Shown piece by piece: positions 33,267 through 42,531 of a stretch of 64,000 bases of DNA. A program made the translations under genes and the position numbers. The notes beneath the pieces were generated by a model. It had not been told where the DNA came from. It worked only from the letters and a program-made list of their open reading frames with translations, and made no database searches. The DNA is taken from positions 18,190 to 82,189 of the forward strand of contig NZ_JAOCQE010000005.1 of the NCBI RefSeq assembly GCF_025290915.1, written 5' to 3'. Within the stretch, counting starts at the first letter, position 1, and each line of letters begins with the position of its first letter. The stretch comes from Streptomyces sp. 15-116A. Its GTDB lineage: Bacteria > Actinomycetota > Actinomycetes > Streptomycetales > Streptomycetaceae.

Positions 33267-34523
33267 CTACGGCAGTTCGACCGGTCCGTAGCGCGCGTGC
33301 GGCTCCTGCCGCATCAGGGCGTCGTACCGGTCTGCTGCCGAGAAGTGCCAGAACTCGGTCCCGTAATTCGTGAAACCTGCGCCCTCCATGGCGGTGAGCA
33401 GCAGGGTGCGGTGGTGGCGCGCCTGGGCGCTGAGGTTCACGGCGTGTGTGTAGCAGGTGCCATCGCTCTCCTCGGGGGAGGCGTTGATGCGGGTGCCGAG
33501 GTCGAGTTCGTGGCCGTCCTGGTCGACGAGGGTCACGTCCACGGCCGCGCCCGCGGAGTGAGGCGCGATCTCCGGCGGCGACACGTACCGGCTGGCGGCC
33601 TGGTGCAGCTGCTCAGGTGTCCAGTCTGGGTGAGCTGCGGCCAGCTCCGCACGGTAATCAGTGAAGTAGCGCTGCTGGAGGGCCAGTGGCCGGTAGCCCT
33701 CGATGAACAGCAGGTCGGTGCCGGCGGGCAGGAGCGAGCGGGCGTGCTTCAACCGGGCCAGGATGCCTTCACGGACGTGGGCGAACGCCCCCAGCGGGTC
33801 TTGCTTGCGGGGGTCGACGCGGAAGTCGTGGTCGCGCACGTCGACGAGCGGCTCTCCGCACTCGCGCACGGGGATCGCCGCGACCTGCGGATCGGACATC
33901 AACACCGGAGGAATGACCGAGTCTCCCTGTGACGGATTGCGCTGAGGCGGCGAGGCGGGGGCGGCAGCGGTCAGACCGGTCTCGCGTACGACCCGGGCGA
34001 CGGTGTCGCGCAGCGTGCTGTCGGCTGGGATCACGGTTTCCAGACCGCCGGGCAGCAGGTCCAGCTTGCGGTACCAGGAGGTGAGATGGGCGTCGGTGAC
34101 CTGCGTCAGGTAGGCGGCATCCGCCTTCGACGCGTGCCGTACCAACGTCGCTTCCAGCGGTACGTCCAGGTAGTAGCAGCTGGAGACGCCGCGGTGATCT
34201 CGTACCAGAGAGGTGATCATGTGGCCGTAGCGGTCGGCGTACAGGATCCCTTCGAGGACGACGTGGAAGCCGGCGTCGAGGGCGGCGCGGGCGATCGTGC
34301 TCAGCAAGGCGATGTTGGCGCCGCGCGCGGTGTCGTGTTCCCTGAGCACGTTCCGGCGGATCACATCCTGGCCCACGATCGCGATACCGCGGCCGTAGTG
34401 ATCTCGCAGGCCCTGGGCCACGCTGGACTTGCCGGACGCCGAGTTGCCGCGGAGCACCACGAGCCGGGTGTCTGGACGCCCGGTCGCTGTCGCAGTGGGC
34501 ACGCGACTGGATGCGCTGGTCAT
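33267..34523 (-). CDS. P-loop kinase fused to VanX-like D-Ala-D-Ala dipeptidase
   Basis: 418 residues. Residues 20-185 are an AAA/zeta-toxin-like P-loop kinase (Walker A GNSASGKSS at 26-34; VLEGILYADRYG). Residues about 205-418 are an M15D peptidase with the VanX residues in order: GYRP (R278), PHSAGAAVD (zinc ligands H322 and D329) and EFWHF (E390, zinc ligand H393). VanX enzymes cleave D-Ala-D-Ala. The fusion is unusual and the acceptor of the kinase is unknown. The gene overlaps the triple-NUDIX gene by ATGA. Confidence 0.85.
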   Translation of the reverse strand: MTSASSRVPTATATGRPDTRLVVLRGNSASGKSSVAQGLRDHYGRGIAIVGQDVIRRNVLREHDTARGANIALLSTIARAALDAGFHVVLEGILYADRYGHMITSLVRDHRGVSSCYYLDVPLEATLVRHASKADAAYLTQVTDAHLTSWYRKLDLLPGGLETVIPADSTLRDTVARVVRETGLTAAAPASPPQRNPSQGDSVIPPVLMSDPQVAAIPVRECGEPLVDVRDHDFRVDPRKQDPLGAFAHVREGILARLKHARSLLPAGTDLLFIEGYRPLALQQRYFTDYRAELAAAHPDWTPEQLHQAASRYVSPPEIAPHSAGAAVDVTLVDQDGHELDLGTRINASPEESDGTCYTHAVNLSAQARHHRTLLLTAMEGAGFTNYGTEFWHFSAADRYDALMRQEPHARYGPVELP

Positions 34524-35992
34524 GCGGGCCAGCCCGTCTCGCTGTACAGCTCGCCGTTCTGGATCTTCTCGATGGCCAGTCGGGTGTAGGGGACGAGGTC
34601 ATCGGGAAGGGCGGCGGGGTCCCAGAACTTCCACTGGGTGCACTTGTCCGGCTCGCGCAGCACCGGCTCGCCACTCCAGGTACGGACGCGGAAGAACAGG
34701 CCCATGCGGGGCGGGTTCCTGGGCTGACCGATGTGGTGGACGACGTGGACGAGTTCCACGTCCTGGCGCTCGATGTGCAGCCCGGCTTCCTCCCTCGCCT
34801 CCCTGATCAGGCAGTCGATGGAGTTCTCCTGCTCGCAGTGGCCGGCCAGGACGTGCCAGGTGGACGGCGCGAACGCGGAGTCGGGGTGGCGCAGCCCGAG
34901 CAGCACCGTCCCATCGGGGCGTTCCAGGTAGAGGTGGACGCCGATGATGTGGGGGACCGTGCCGTGAGGCGAAGCCAGACGCTGGTCCTCGGGCTCGGGC
35001 CCGCTCTGCGCCGCCGGGAAGCTGGCGGCGTGGCGCCGTACGAGGTCGCTGGTCGTGTCCGCGATGCGCAGGCGGTGAAGGTCGTCGGGGGCGAACCAGG
35101 CGAGCATTACTCCTTCGGTCAGGTGGAGTTCGCGTGGGTCGCCGTTCCAGCGGCCAGCGTAGATGGCGATGGGTACGGTCGTGCCGTCGCCGTGGGAGGC
35201 GTACTCGGTGGCGAACGGGGACAGGTCGGCGAGATCGAGGCCGGCTTCCTCGGCCAGTTCGCGCCGCACGGTGTGTTCCAGGGTGGCGTCCCGGGGCTCT
35301 CGGCCGCCGCCGAGCAGGGACCACATGCCCGGCTCCCAGATCTGACCGGGGAAGTAGTCGCGGAGATGGAGCAGGTACTCGCCGCGGTCGTTGTAGATCA
35401 GGGCCGAGGCGTTGGCTGTCTCCGGTTCGACCTGGAGCGGCAGTTTGAGCAGCTTCTCGCGCAGTGTCGGGGAGGTCACCCGGTCCACGGGACGCCACTC
35501 GATGCCGCTGACCTCCTCTTCCTGCGGCACGACCTGCACCTCGGTCGTCTGCAGACGGAAGAGGAATCGGAGGTCGAAGTGCTGGTGTCCGGGCTCGCCC
35601 TTGCCCGGATGGGCGTCGATGTCGTGGATGTCGATGTCCAGCGGCACGATCTCGTAGCCCGGCCACGGAGTGACGGCCCGAGCCGGGATCCCGGTCTCCT
35701 CGTGCAGTTCACGCAGAGCCGCCGCTGCCAGGGAGTCGTCGGTGGGCTCGGTGTGTCCGCCGGGGGCGAGGACCTTCCCGCTGGCCAGGTGCAGCACGTG
35801 CAGGACGCGGCCGAGCTGGTCGACGAGGATCGCGCCGCAGGTGACGTGCCCGGTGAAGGTCGAGCGGCTGGCGATGTCCTCGCCAGGCCGGTCGAGGGCG
35901 TCCAGGAGGACGCTGAGCTGCTCGCGCTCGTGAGGGTGGCGAGCGAGGTAGGTATCGACGGTGGTGCGGATGTGCTGGTGCGACAACGACAT
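34520..35992 (-). CDS. triple-NUDIX domain protein
   Basis: 490 residues with three NUDIX domains. Their boxes are near residues 78-101 (GGHTEPTDDS, RELHEETGI), 228-252 (GGGREPRDAT, RRELAEEAGL) and 383-405 (AGHCEQENS, REAREEAGL). All keep the Glu cluster for metal; the third has Ala in place of the first Gly. A short helical N-terminus (AIRTTVDTYL-like) precedes them. Three tandem NUDIX domains in one chain are rare. GAGG lies upstream of ATG 35992. Confidence 0.85.
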   Translation of the reverse strand: MSLSHQHIRTTVDTYLARHPHEREQLSVLLDALDRPGEDIASRSTFTGHVTCGAILVDQLGRVLHVLHLASGKVLAPGGHTEPTDDSLAAAALRELHEETGIPARAVTPWPGYEIVPLDIDIHDIDAHPGKGEPGHQHFDLRFLFRLQTTEVQVVPQEEEVSGIEWRPVDRVTSPTLREKLLKLPLQVEPETANASALIYNDRGEYLLHLRDYFPGQIWEPGMWSLLGGGREPRDATLEHTVRRELAEEAGLDLADLSPFATEYASHGDGTTVPIAIYAGRWNGDPRELHLTEGVMLAWFAPDDLHRLRIADTTSDLVRRHAASFPAAQSGPEPEDQRLASPHGTVPHIIGVHLYLERPDGTVLLGLRHPDSAFAPSTWHVLAGHCEQENSIDCLIREAREEAGLHIERQDVELVHVVHHIGQPRNPPRMGLFFRVRTWSGEPVLREPDKCTQWKFWDPAALPDDLVPYTRLAIEKIQNGELYSETGWPA

Positions 35993-36086
35993 GGGGACTA
36001 CCTCAGAGGGACGTGGGGCGGAGGGAGTAGCGGGAACGGGCTGGTGCCTCTATCCGGCGGACCGGTGGCCCGGCGCGGCCCGGTGA

Positions 36087-38027
36087 TCAAGGGGCGTCGC
36101 CGCTCATCCGGCGCTGCAGCTCCCACAGGGACCGGAACAGCCCCGGCTGCTGCGTAAGTTGTGCGTAGGTGCCCTCCTGGACGATCCGCCCTTCGTCCAG
36201 GACCACGATCCGGTCGGCGACGGCCACGTTGGTGAGGCGGTGCGTGATCAGCAGGATGGCGCGGTCCTTGGCCAGTTCGCGCAGGCCGGCGAAGATCCGG
36301 TGCTCGGCGCGGGCGTCGAGGGCGGCCGTGGGTTCGTCCATCACCAGCAGCGCTGCCTTCCGATGGAATGCGCGGGTGAGGACCAGGCGCTGCCACTGCC
36401 CGCCGGAGAGTTGCTGTCCTCCGAACCACTCGCTGGTCAGGAGGGTGTTCAGGCCCGAGCGGAGCCTGGGAAGCATCTCTGCGGCGCCGGACGCCTCGCA
36501 CGCGGCGAGCAGGGCGGCGTCGCTGGTGTCGCCCTGCCCGAAGGTGATGTTGTCGCGCATCGTCAGCGGCAGGTAGGTGAATTTCTGCGGCACCAGCGCG
36601 ACGTGCTCCCACGATCCCCACGGGTCCAGGTCCGCGGTGGAGGCGTGGTCCCAGGCCACGTCGCCCTCGGTGGGCAGCAGCAACCCGCACAGCAGGCGCG
36701 AGAGGGTCGTCTTGCCGGAGCCGTTCTCCCCGACCAGCGCCACGATCTCCCCGCGCTTCACATGCAGGGAGACGTCGCTCAGGCTGTCCTTCGGGGCGCC
36801 GTCGTAGCGGTAGGTGACGTCACGGACCTCGAAGCGCTCCGGTACTGCGGTCACGGGAGTGGTGCCGCGGGAGTCGGCCATGGCCTGCCCGTGTGCGTTG
36901 TCGAGAAACCGCTGCCAGTCCTGTACGTACCAGCCGGTGCGCACTAGGCGGGCCCCGCCGTTGATGATGCCGCGCACCGAGCCGGTGGCGGTCTGCAGGG
37001 CGAAGACGGCGCCGCCGCCGGCCGCCAGGCTCATCCGCCCGGAGGCCAGGAGCCACAACAGCGCTGCCCACACCGCGGTCGAGGCGACCCCGCCGGCCAC
37101 GGCTCCGGCCAGCCCCATCCAGGCACCGGTGTTCGCGGCCTTGCGCTCGGCGTCGTTGACCGAGGCGGCCAGCCGCCGGTACCGGCCGATCAGGAAAGGG
37201 CCGGCCAGGCAGGCACGCATCTCCTCACTCGACTCCTGATAGGCCATGTGCCAGCGGAGCTTGCCCAGCATCCGGCGCCGCCCGGAGGTCTCCAGTCCGG
37301 CGAGGTAGAGCACGCGGGCGGAGCGGACGTACGCGGCGGCCTGCGGCAGGCACGCGAGGAAGAGCAGCGGAAGGAGTAGGGGGTGCAGGACGGTCAGGAC
37401 GGTGGCGCCGGCCGCGAGCGTGGCGGTCGCTGCGAGCACGTCCTGGGCTTCTTCGACGAGGTCGGGGGTGACCTGGGCGCCGCGGTCGGCGATGTCGTAG
37501 GCGTCGTTGTAGCCGGGCTTGTTGTTGGCGGCCAGTTCCGCGCCGAGCGCGGCCTCGATCATCGTCAGCTCCGCCGCCCGGCCGAGCACCGGGCGCAGAC
37601 GCCCGGTGAGCCAGACGACGGCGATGCCCATCAGCGCGCGCAGGCCGGCGGCGGTGGCGATCACGGTCAGTTGCGGGGCGGCGTCCCACAGCCGCTCGGT
37701 GATGTCGCCCGAGGAGACCAGCGCGGTGATCGTGCCCGTGACGGCCAGGAGGCCGAGGGCCGCGAGGACGCCGGTTCCGATCTGGCACATCAACAGGCCG
37801 ATGGTGGCGCCGCGGTCCACGCGCCAGGCCATCTGCATCGAGCGCCTCACCAGCGAGGGCAGGCGCCGCGCCATGGTTCGGGAGGTCAGCAGGGAGCCGG
37901 CCTGGAGCCTGGACTCGTCGCGGTAGAGGTATTCCTCTTCTCGAACACCGGCATCCTGCTGTTCGCCGTCCGGCGCGGTCCCCCTGGGCGGTTGCGGCGG
38001 CTGGTCCTGCGTAATGGCCGAGGTCAT
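36087..38027 (-). CDS. ABC transporter, fused membrane and ATPase domains
   Basis: 646 residues. About residues 65-390 hold six transmembrane helices. The ATPase domain has Walker A GENGSGKTT, signature LSGGQWQRL, Walker B LLVMDEPTAALD and H-loop ITHRL. Half-transporters of this type export peptides or lipids as dimers. There is no N-terminal C39 peptidase, so leader removal, if it is the lanthipeptide exporter, must be done elsewhere. AGGGGGA lies before ATG 38027. It is downstream of the FxLD genes in the same direction. Confidence 0.85.
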   Translation of the reverse strand: MTSAITQDQPPQPPRGTAPDGEQQDAGVREEEYLYRDESRLQAGSLLTSRTMARRLPSLVRRSMQMAWRVDRGATIGLLMCQIGTGVLAALGLLAVTGTITALVSSGDITERLWDAAPQLTVIATAAGLRALMGIAVVWLTGRLRPVLGRAAELTMIEAALGAELAANNKPGYNDAYDIADRGAQVTPDLVEEAQDVLAATATLAAGATVLTVLHPLLLPLLFLACLPQAAAYVRSARVLYLAGLETSGRRRMLGKLRWHMAYQESSEEMRACLAGPFLIGRYRRLAASVNDAERKAANTGAWMGLAGAVAGGVASTAVWAALLWLLASGRMSLAAGGGAVFALQTATGSVRGIINGGARLVRTGWYVQDWQRFLDNAHGQAMADSRGTTPVTAVPERFEVRDVTYRYDGAPKDSLSDVSLHVKRGEIVALVGENGSGKTTLSRLLCGLLLPTEGDVAWDHASTADLDPWGSWEHVALVPQKFTYLPLTMRDNITFGQGDTSDAALLAACEASGAAEMLPRLRSGLNTLLTSEWFGGQQLSGGQWQRLVLTRAFHRKAALLVMDEPTAALDARAEHRIFAGLRELAKDRAILLITHRLTNVAVADRIVVLDEGRIVQEGTYAQLTQQPGLFRSLWELQRRMSGDAP

Positions 38028-38260
38028 CGTTCCCCCTAGGACGGTCGCTGCGGCTGAGTCGTGAGGTCTAACGACGCGGTTGCGATATCGAACACACGTC
38101 ATTCGGTCGTGCTGGAAAGCCCGTAATTGCCTGCGTCCGTGGAACCCGCAGGCGCCACATCCCTGGTCTGGCTTGGAGCGGCTGCGGGCAGGAAATGGCC
38201 GAAACGCCGACACCGTCACCGCGTGGGCAGTACGCCTCGGCACCGCAGGTCGCCCGCCTC

Positions 38261-39373
38261 CTAACCGGGGTTGGAATCGGCCTGCAGTAGCCTTTCCAGC
38301 TCCCGCTCGGCGTTGCTGACCGCGCCTGTCAGGGCCTCGTGGTCGTGCGCGGACAGAGCGCCGGCTCCCAGTCCGGCCGCGGCGATCAGCGCGGTCAGCG
38401 CCCCCGTCGCCTGGTCATCCAGGGCTGGTGCGGCGGCGGGGTGGTGCAGAGCCTCTCGTGCGGCGTAGGCGTCGAGTCGGGCGACGCTGAGGAGGGAGTC
38501 GAGTATCCGGGCATGGTGGAGGCCGGCGTGGTCCAGTTCCAGAGCCGACAGGCCCGTTCGGGTCTGGAAGACGGCGGTCGGCGGATCGGGATGGGCAAGG
38601 AGCTGGACGGCTTCCTCCACGGTGCGGTCGAGATCGGCTCCGGGGACGGGGGCCTTGGCAGGCCGGCAGTGCGCGTGCAGGAGGAGGGCGACGGCCTTCT
38701 CCCAGGGTTCTGTGAGCTGGGTGGTGTCGATCAGGTCGCGAGCCTGCTGGTCCAGGCCCTGCTCCATCAGGGCCATGATCTTGATCTGGCGGCCGTCGAG
38801 GAGGCGGTTGCCGATGCCGCGGTGCTGGGCCATGGCGTCGGCGGCCTCGGTCCACCGCCCGATCTGGGCGAGGGCGCGGGCGCCGTCCACAAGCAGGGTG
38901 ATGTACAGCTCCTGGCACACAGTGCGGTGATCCTCGTCTGTGCCGGTCAGGGTCGAGAGGTCGACGGTGCGGCCGTCGATGTCGGTCTTGTTGCGGTGCC
39001 GGGCGGCGTCGTTGAGGCAGTGCAACAAGCTGTAGGCGAGTTCGCCGTGGCCGGCGCGGGTCTGCAGCCGGGCGAGGTTGACCAGCGGCATCAGCGACAT
39101 GACGGCGGCCCGTCCGCTGAGGCGTCCGGCGTTGGCGAAGACCTGGTGCTGACGCCAGCACAAATACTCGGCCAGATCGGGCAGACCGACGTCGGAGGCG
39201 ATGAGCGCCGCGTAGTTGAGGACCCCGCAGGCGCGGGCCACCAGGTCGTGGTGGCTCGCACCTGCGGGCGCGACGGTCAGCCCGGTGAGGTGGTTGATGC
39301 GCTCCTCCAAGGGGAGCGCGGGCGCCTTGGTACGGCGGACCAGCGGGATACGGCTGGCCATCGCGGGGATCAT
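38261..39373 (-). CDS. helical-repeat (TPR-like) protein of the FxLD cluster
   Basis: 370 residues, almost all alpha-helical, with repeat-like segments (GVLNYAALIASDVGLPDLAE, LARLQTRAGHGELAYSLLHC, ALAQIGRWTEAADAMAQHRG). This resembles the TPR half of Streptomyces XRE-TPR regulators without the HTH. It may be a scaffold or regulator. It starts four bases after the methyltransferase stop, so cotranscription with the RiPP genes is likely. No enzyme motif is seen. Confidence 0.6.
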   Translation of the reverse strand: MIPAMASRIPLVRRTKAPALPLEERINHLTGLTVAPAGASHHDLVARACGVLNYAALIASDVGLPDLAEYLCWRQHQVFANAGRLSGRAAVMSLMPLVNLARLQTRAGHGELAYSLLHCLNDAARHRNKTDIDGRTVDLSTLTGTDEDHRTVCQELYITLLVDGARALAQIGRWTEAADAMAQHRGIGNRLLDGRQIKIMALMEQGLDQQARDLIDTTQLTEPWEKAVALLLHAHCRPAKAPVPGADLDRTVEEAVQLLAHPDPPTAVFQTRTGLSALELDHAGLHHARILDSLLSVARLDAYAAREALHHPAAAPALDDQATGALTALIAAAGLGAGALSAHDHEALTGAVSNAERELERLLQADSNPG

Positions 39374-39377
39374 CGGC

Positions 39378-41423
39378 TCAGCCCTTGCGCGCCCAGTCGA
39401 CGACCAGTCGGCTGTACGGCTTGTCGACGACGAAGCGCGGGTCGTCCGCCGTCAGCCGGTCACGCGAGTCCGCGACGGCCATCCGGAAGCCCGGCTCGGC
39501 GGCGTCGTTGCCGCCGGTCGCGTCCCAGTCGCGGATCTCGCTCACCACACGCTCGGCGAGGCCAGCGCCGCCCTCGCCGTGGCCGATCACGCCGACCTCC
39601 CAGTACCGGCCCTTCTCGTCCTCGCCCTCCCGGATGCTCAGGTACGCGAGCGACCCGCCGTCGAGGGCCGCCATGGACCCCCACCCGAAGTGCGGGGTGA
39701 ACCCGGGGCGCTGGCCCGGCAGCCGGGAGAGGCCGTTGGGCAGTACGCAGGCCAGGTACAGGTACAGCCACTCCCAGGCGGACCCCTGCCGGAACTTCAC
39801 CCCCGTGTAGATCTTGGTCTGCTGCTGGTCGAGGACGGTACGCAAGGCGTCGCGGTCGACGTCCTGCTCGCTGAACGTCTCCAGGCGCACGTTGCCCTCG
39901 CCGGCCATCGGCACCAGCGTGTACACGTCGTCGCAGACGCCCTTGCGCAACGGGATGAAGGTGGCCATCTCGCAGGAGACGGTCTTCCACGTGTCGCCGT
40001 CCCGTTCGAAGGCGAAGCTCCGGGAGATGCTGCCGCGGATCCGCATCGGCAGGACCAGGCGCCCGCCGGGGACGAGCTGGTCGAGGATCTTCACGGGGAC
40101 ATCACCGGCGCCGACGGTGAAGATGATCCGGTCGTAGGGGGCGTGTTCGGGCAGCCCGGCCGCGCCGTCGGCCATGACCGCGGTGGCGTTGTCGACGCCG
40201 GCCTCGGCGAGGTGCCGGTTCGCGCCGGCGACGAGGTCCTGGTCGACGTCGAGCGTCCACACCTGCCCACCGGGGGAGACGATCTTGCCGAGGAGGGCGG
40301 CGTTGTAGCCGGTGGCCGCTCCGGCTTCCAGGACCTTGTGACCGGGATGGGCGCCGAGCTGTTCGAGCTGGGTGGCGACAATGGACGGCGCGGAGATGCA
40401 GGAGATCATCTCCCCGTGCTCGTCGTGCTTGATCGGCACCGCGTCCTCCTTGTACGCGCTCTCCAGGTCGACGCCGGGCAGGAAGGCGTGCCGGTCCGTG
40501 GTGCGGAAGGCGTCGATGGCCGCCTGGCTGCGCAAGTGGCCGCTGTCGGCGAGCCGCTGGGCGAGGGCTTCGCGCAGCTGGTTGGGGTCAGTTACGGGTG
40601 TCACGGTGGTCTCCATTCGAGGGAGGCTAGGGTCCGCGGAGGCGGACTTGCGGGTAGACACGTCAGCTCCTTCTTGGGTGGAGAAGGCGACGTGACGGCC
40701 GAGCCACGCGGTGGCGGCCTGCACGTCGGCGGGCACGCCTGCGCGGTTGAACGCGAAGATCGCGTGATGGGCGATAACTGCTCGGATTCCGCGTATCAGT
40801 CGGCCGTCGGATGCGAGCCGGCGCAGACGGCGGCCGGCGTCCTCGAACGCTGCGACGCGCCCGACCCAGCTCGCCTCCGCGTCGGGGCGCAGGGCGGCGT
40901 CCGCGTTCATCAGCCGCCGCATCGCTGAGACGGCCATCTCCAGCGCGGGGCCCTGGGGCGGGGTGACGGGGGGCCGCAGGGCGGCCCACTGGGCGTAGAC
41001 GTCTCCGGCTTCGAACGGGTCCAGCCCGGTCCCGCGGATCATGGCGGACAGCAGCATCACGCTGCGCTCGCGGGCGCCGAGGGTGCCGGTCTCGGCGAGC
41101 GCGGCCGGGCTGTCGGCGCAGAACACGTCGTGCGCGACGTCCATGCCTTCGGGGCCGCCGAAGGCATGCGTCTCCGGCTCGTAGATCCCGCCCGTCCAAC
41201 CGGTGATGACGCCGTCGGCGACGAGCTGGTCCAGCAGGCCGGTGGCAGGCTGTTCGGTGCGCAGACGCACGCCGGCGTCCTTGCGCAGGAAGTGGAAGCG
41301 GTACCCGGACAGCGAGGTCGCCAGGGCCCGAGCGGCGTCCGTGTGCGGGTTGGGCAAGGTTACGGATGTGTGCCACCAGGACGTGGCCGGAGGGATCGGC
41401 AGGTTCTCGTCGTCGAAGGCCAT
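39378..41423 (-). CDS. FxLD-system methyltransferase fused to LanB C-terminal-type domain
   Basis: 681 residues. Residues 1-250 match the thiopeptide-type/LanB elimination domain (TSWWHTSVTLPNPHTDAARA, then YRFHFLRKDAGVRLR). A linker leads to a protein-L-isoaspartate O-methyltransferase-like domain with FLPG, a VLEAGAATGYNAALLG SAM loop and DRIIFTVGAGDVP. Fused methyltransferases of this type accompany FxLD lanthipeptides; related enzymes convert an Asp of the peptide through a methyl ester toward isoaspartate. So the elimination half of the dehydratase is supplied here, not in lanB. AAGGAG precedes ATG 41423. Confidence 0.85.
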   Translation of the reverse strand: MAFDDENLPIPPATSWWHTSVTLPNPHTDAARALATSLSGYRFHFLRKDAGVRLRTEQPATGLLDQLVADGVITGWTGGIYEPETHAFGGPEGMDVAHDVFCADSPAALAETGTLGARERSVMLLSAMIRGTGLDPFEAGDVYAQWAALRPPVTPPQGPALEMAVSAMRRLMNADAALRPDAEASWVGRVAAFEDAGRRLRRLASDGRLIRGIRAVIAHHAIFAFNRAGVPADVQAATAWLGRHVAFSTQEGADVSTRKSASADPSLPRMETTVTPVTDPNQLREALAQRLADSGHLRSQAAIDAFRTTDRHAFLPGVDLESAYKEDAVPIKHDEHGEMISCISAPSIVATQLEQLGAHPGHKVLEAGAATGYNAALLGKIVSPGGQVWTLDVDQDLVAGANRHLAEAGVDNATAVMADGAAGLPEHAPYDRIIFTVGAGDVPVKILDQLVPGGRLVLPMRIRGSISRSFAFERDGDTWKTVSCEMATFIPLRKGVCDDVYTLVPMAGEGNVRLETFSEQDVDRDALRTVLDQQQTKIYTGVKFRQGSAWEWLYLYLACVLPNGLSRLPGQRPGFTPHFGWGSMAALDGGSLAYLSIREGEDEKGRYWEVGVIGHGEGGAGLAERVVSEIRDWDATGGNDAAEPGFRMAVADSRDRLTADDPRFVVDKPYSRLVVDWARKG

Positions 41424-41460
41424 TCGTAGGAAACTCCTTGCACGTCGGCAGGTTCGGGGG

Positions 41461-42531
41461 TCAGGTGAGCAGGAGGGCGCGGCTCCAGCCGGTGGCGTCG
41501 GCGGCCTGCAGGGCGAGTTGGGCTCCGGCGCGGCCTTCCATGAAGCCGAGCTTGGGCAGGCGCTCCCAACCGGTGGCCAGCCGTCGGTGCAGGTCCTGGA
41601 TGATCGGGCTGAAGCGGTTGGGTGCGGCGCTGTCGGCGGCGACCGCGCGGGTGAGCGTCAGCAGCCCGGCCCAGCCGTGGCAGAGCGTGGAGTCGGTGAT
41701 GCGGGCGAGGTGCAGCGGGTCGGTCAGGAGGGTCTCCACGGTGTCCTCGGCCGCCCGGCGGCGGGCAGGGTCGCCGAGGGCAAGCGCGGCGAGCTGCTGG
41801 GCGCGGGCGATGCCGGGCCCGCCGTAGCACCAGGACTGGCGGGCCGGTTCCGGCGCGGGCGGCTGCTCGGCGTCCAGGTGTGCTGCGGTGGACCAGTAGT
41901 GGGCGCCGTGCCGGTCGAGCCAGGTCGCGAAGGTGCCGACGGCCTCCTCATGACCGGGGACGCGGATGCCTTCGCGCAGGGCGAGGGAGAGCACGGCAAG
42001 GGGCCCGGCGATGCCGTGAGCCATGCCGTTGTTGCCGTGCCCGCCGGCCATCTCCTTCCCGTCGGGGCCGACAGGCGACCACCACCCGGGCAGTGTCCGG
42101 CCGTCACCGGGGCTGGGGCGGGCGAGCGCGACGAGGCAGGTGAGCACGTCGGGCAGCCGGGCCGCGGGCGGTTGGCGGGAGAGCAGGAGGGCGGCGAGTC
42201 CGGTCATGCCGCGGATGAGGTCCCATTCGGCGAGGTGGGGCAGCGCGCCGGCCGCCTGGCGACGGTGGGCGGCAGCGAGCCGGGCGTCCACGACGCGGTC
42301 GACGGCCGCGCGGACGTCGCCGCCAGCTCCGTGGACGCGGGTCAGGACGAACTCCAGGGCGGGTGCGCCGTGGAAGAGGCTGGCGTTACTGCCGGTGCTG
42401 ACCCCGCGGGCGGTGGCCTGGGCGAGGTGGCGGCGGGCGGTGGACAGGTCACGGCGCTCGATGTCGAGCAGGGCCATCCCCAGGGCGCCCTCGGACAGGT
42501 CCTGCGTGCGGGGCACGGTCATCGTGGTCAT
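41461..42531 (-). CDS. lanC: lanthionine synthetase C-like cyclase (LanC)
   Basis: 356 residues. The zinc-site motifs are SWCYGGPG (C235) and LCHGWAGL (C284, H285), with the usual GGHGNNGMAHGIAG helix turn before them. LanC adds Cys thiols to dehydrated Ser/Thr to close thioether rings. The ATG overlaps the lanB stop (ATGA at 42531-42528). Length is a little below the 400 or so residues of classical LanC. Confidence 0.87.
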   Translation of the reverse strand: MTTMTVPRTQDLSEGALGMALLDIERRDLSTARRHLAQATARGVSTGSNASLFHGAPALEFVLTRVHGAGGDVRAAVDRVVDARLAAAHRRQAAGALPHLAEWDLIRGMTGLAALLLSRQPPAARLPDVLTCLVALARPSPGDGRTLPGWWSPVGPDGKEMAGGHGNNGMAHGIAGPLAVLSLALREGIRVPGHEEAVGTFATWLDRHGAHYWSTAAHLDAEQPPAPEPARQSWCYGGPGIARAQQLAALALGDPARRRAAEDTVETLLTDPLHLARITDSTLCHGWAGLLTLTRAVAADSAAPNRFSPIIQDLHRRLATGWERLPKLGFMEGRAGAQLALQAADATGWSRALLLT

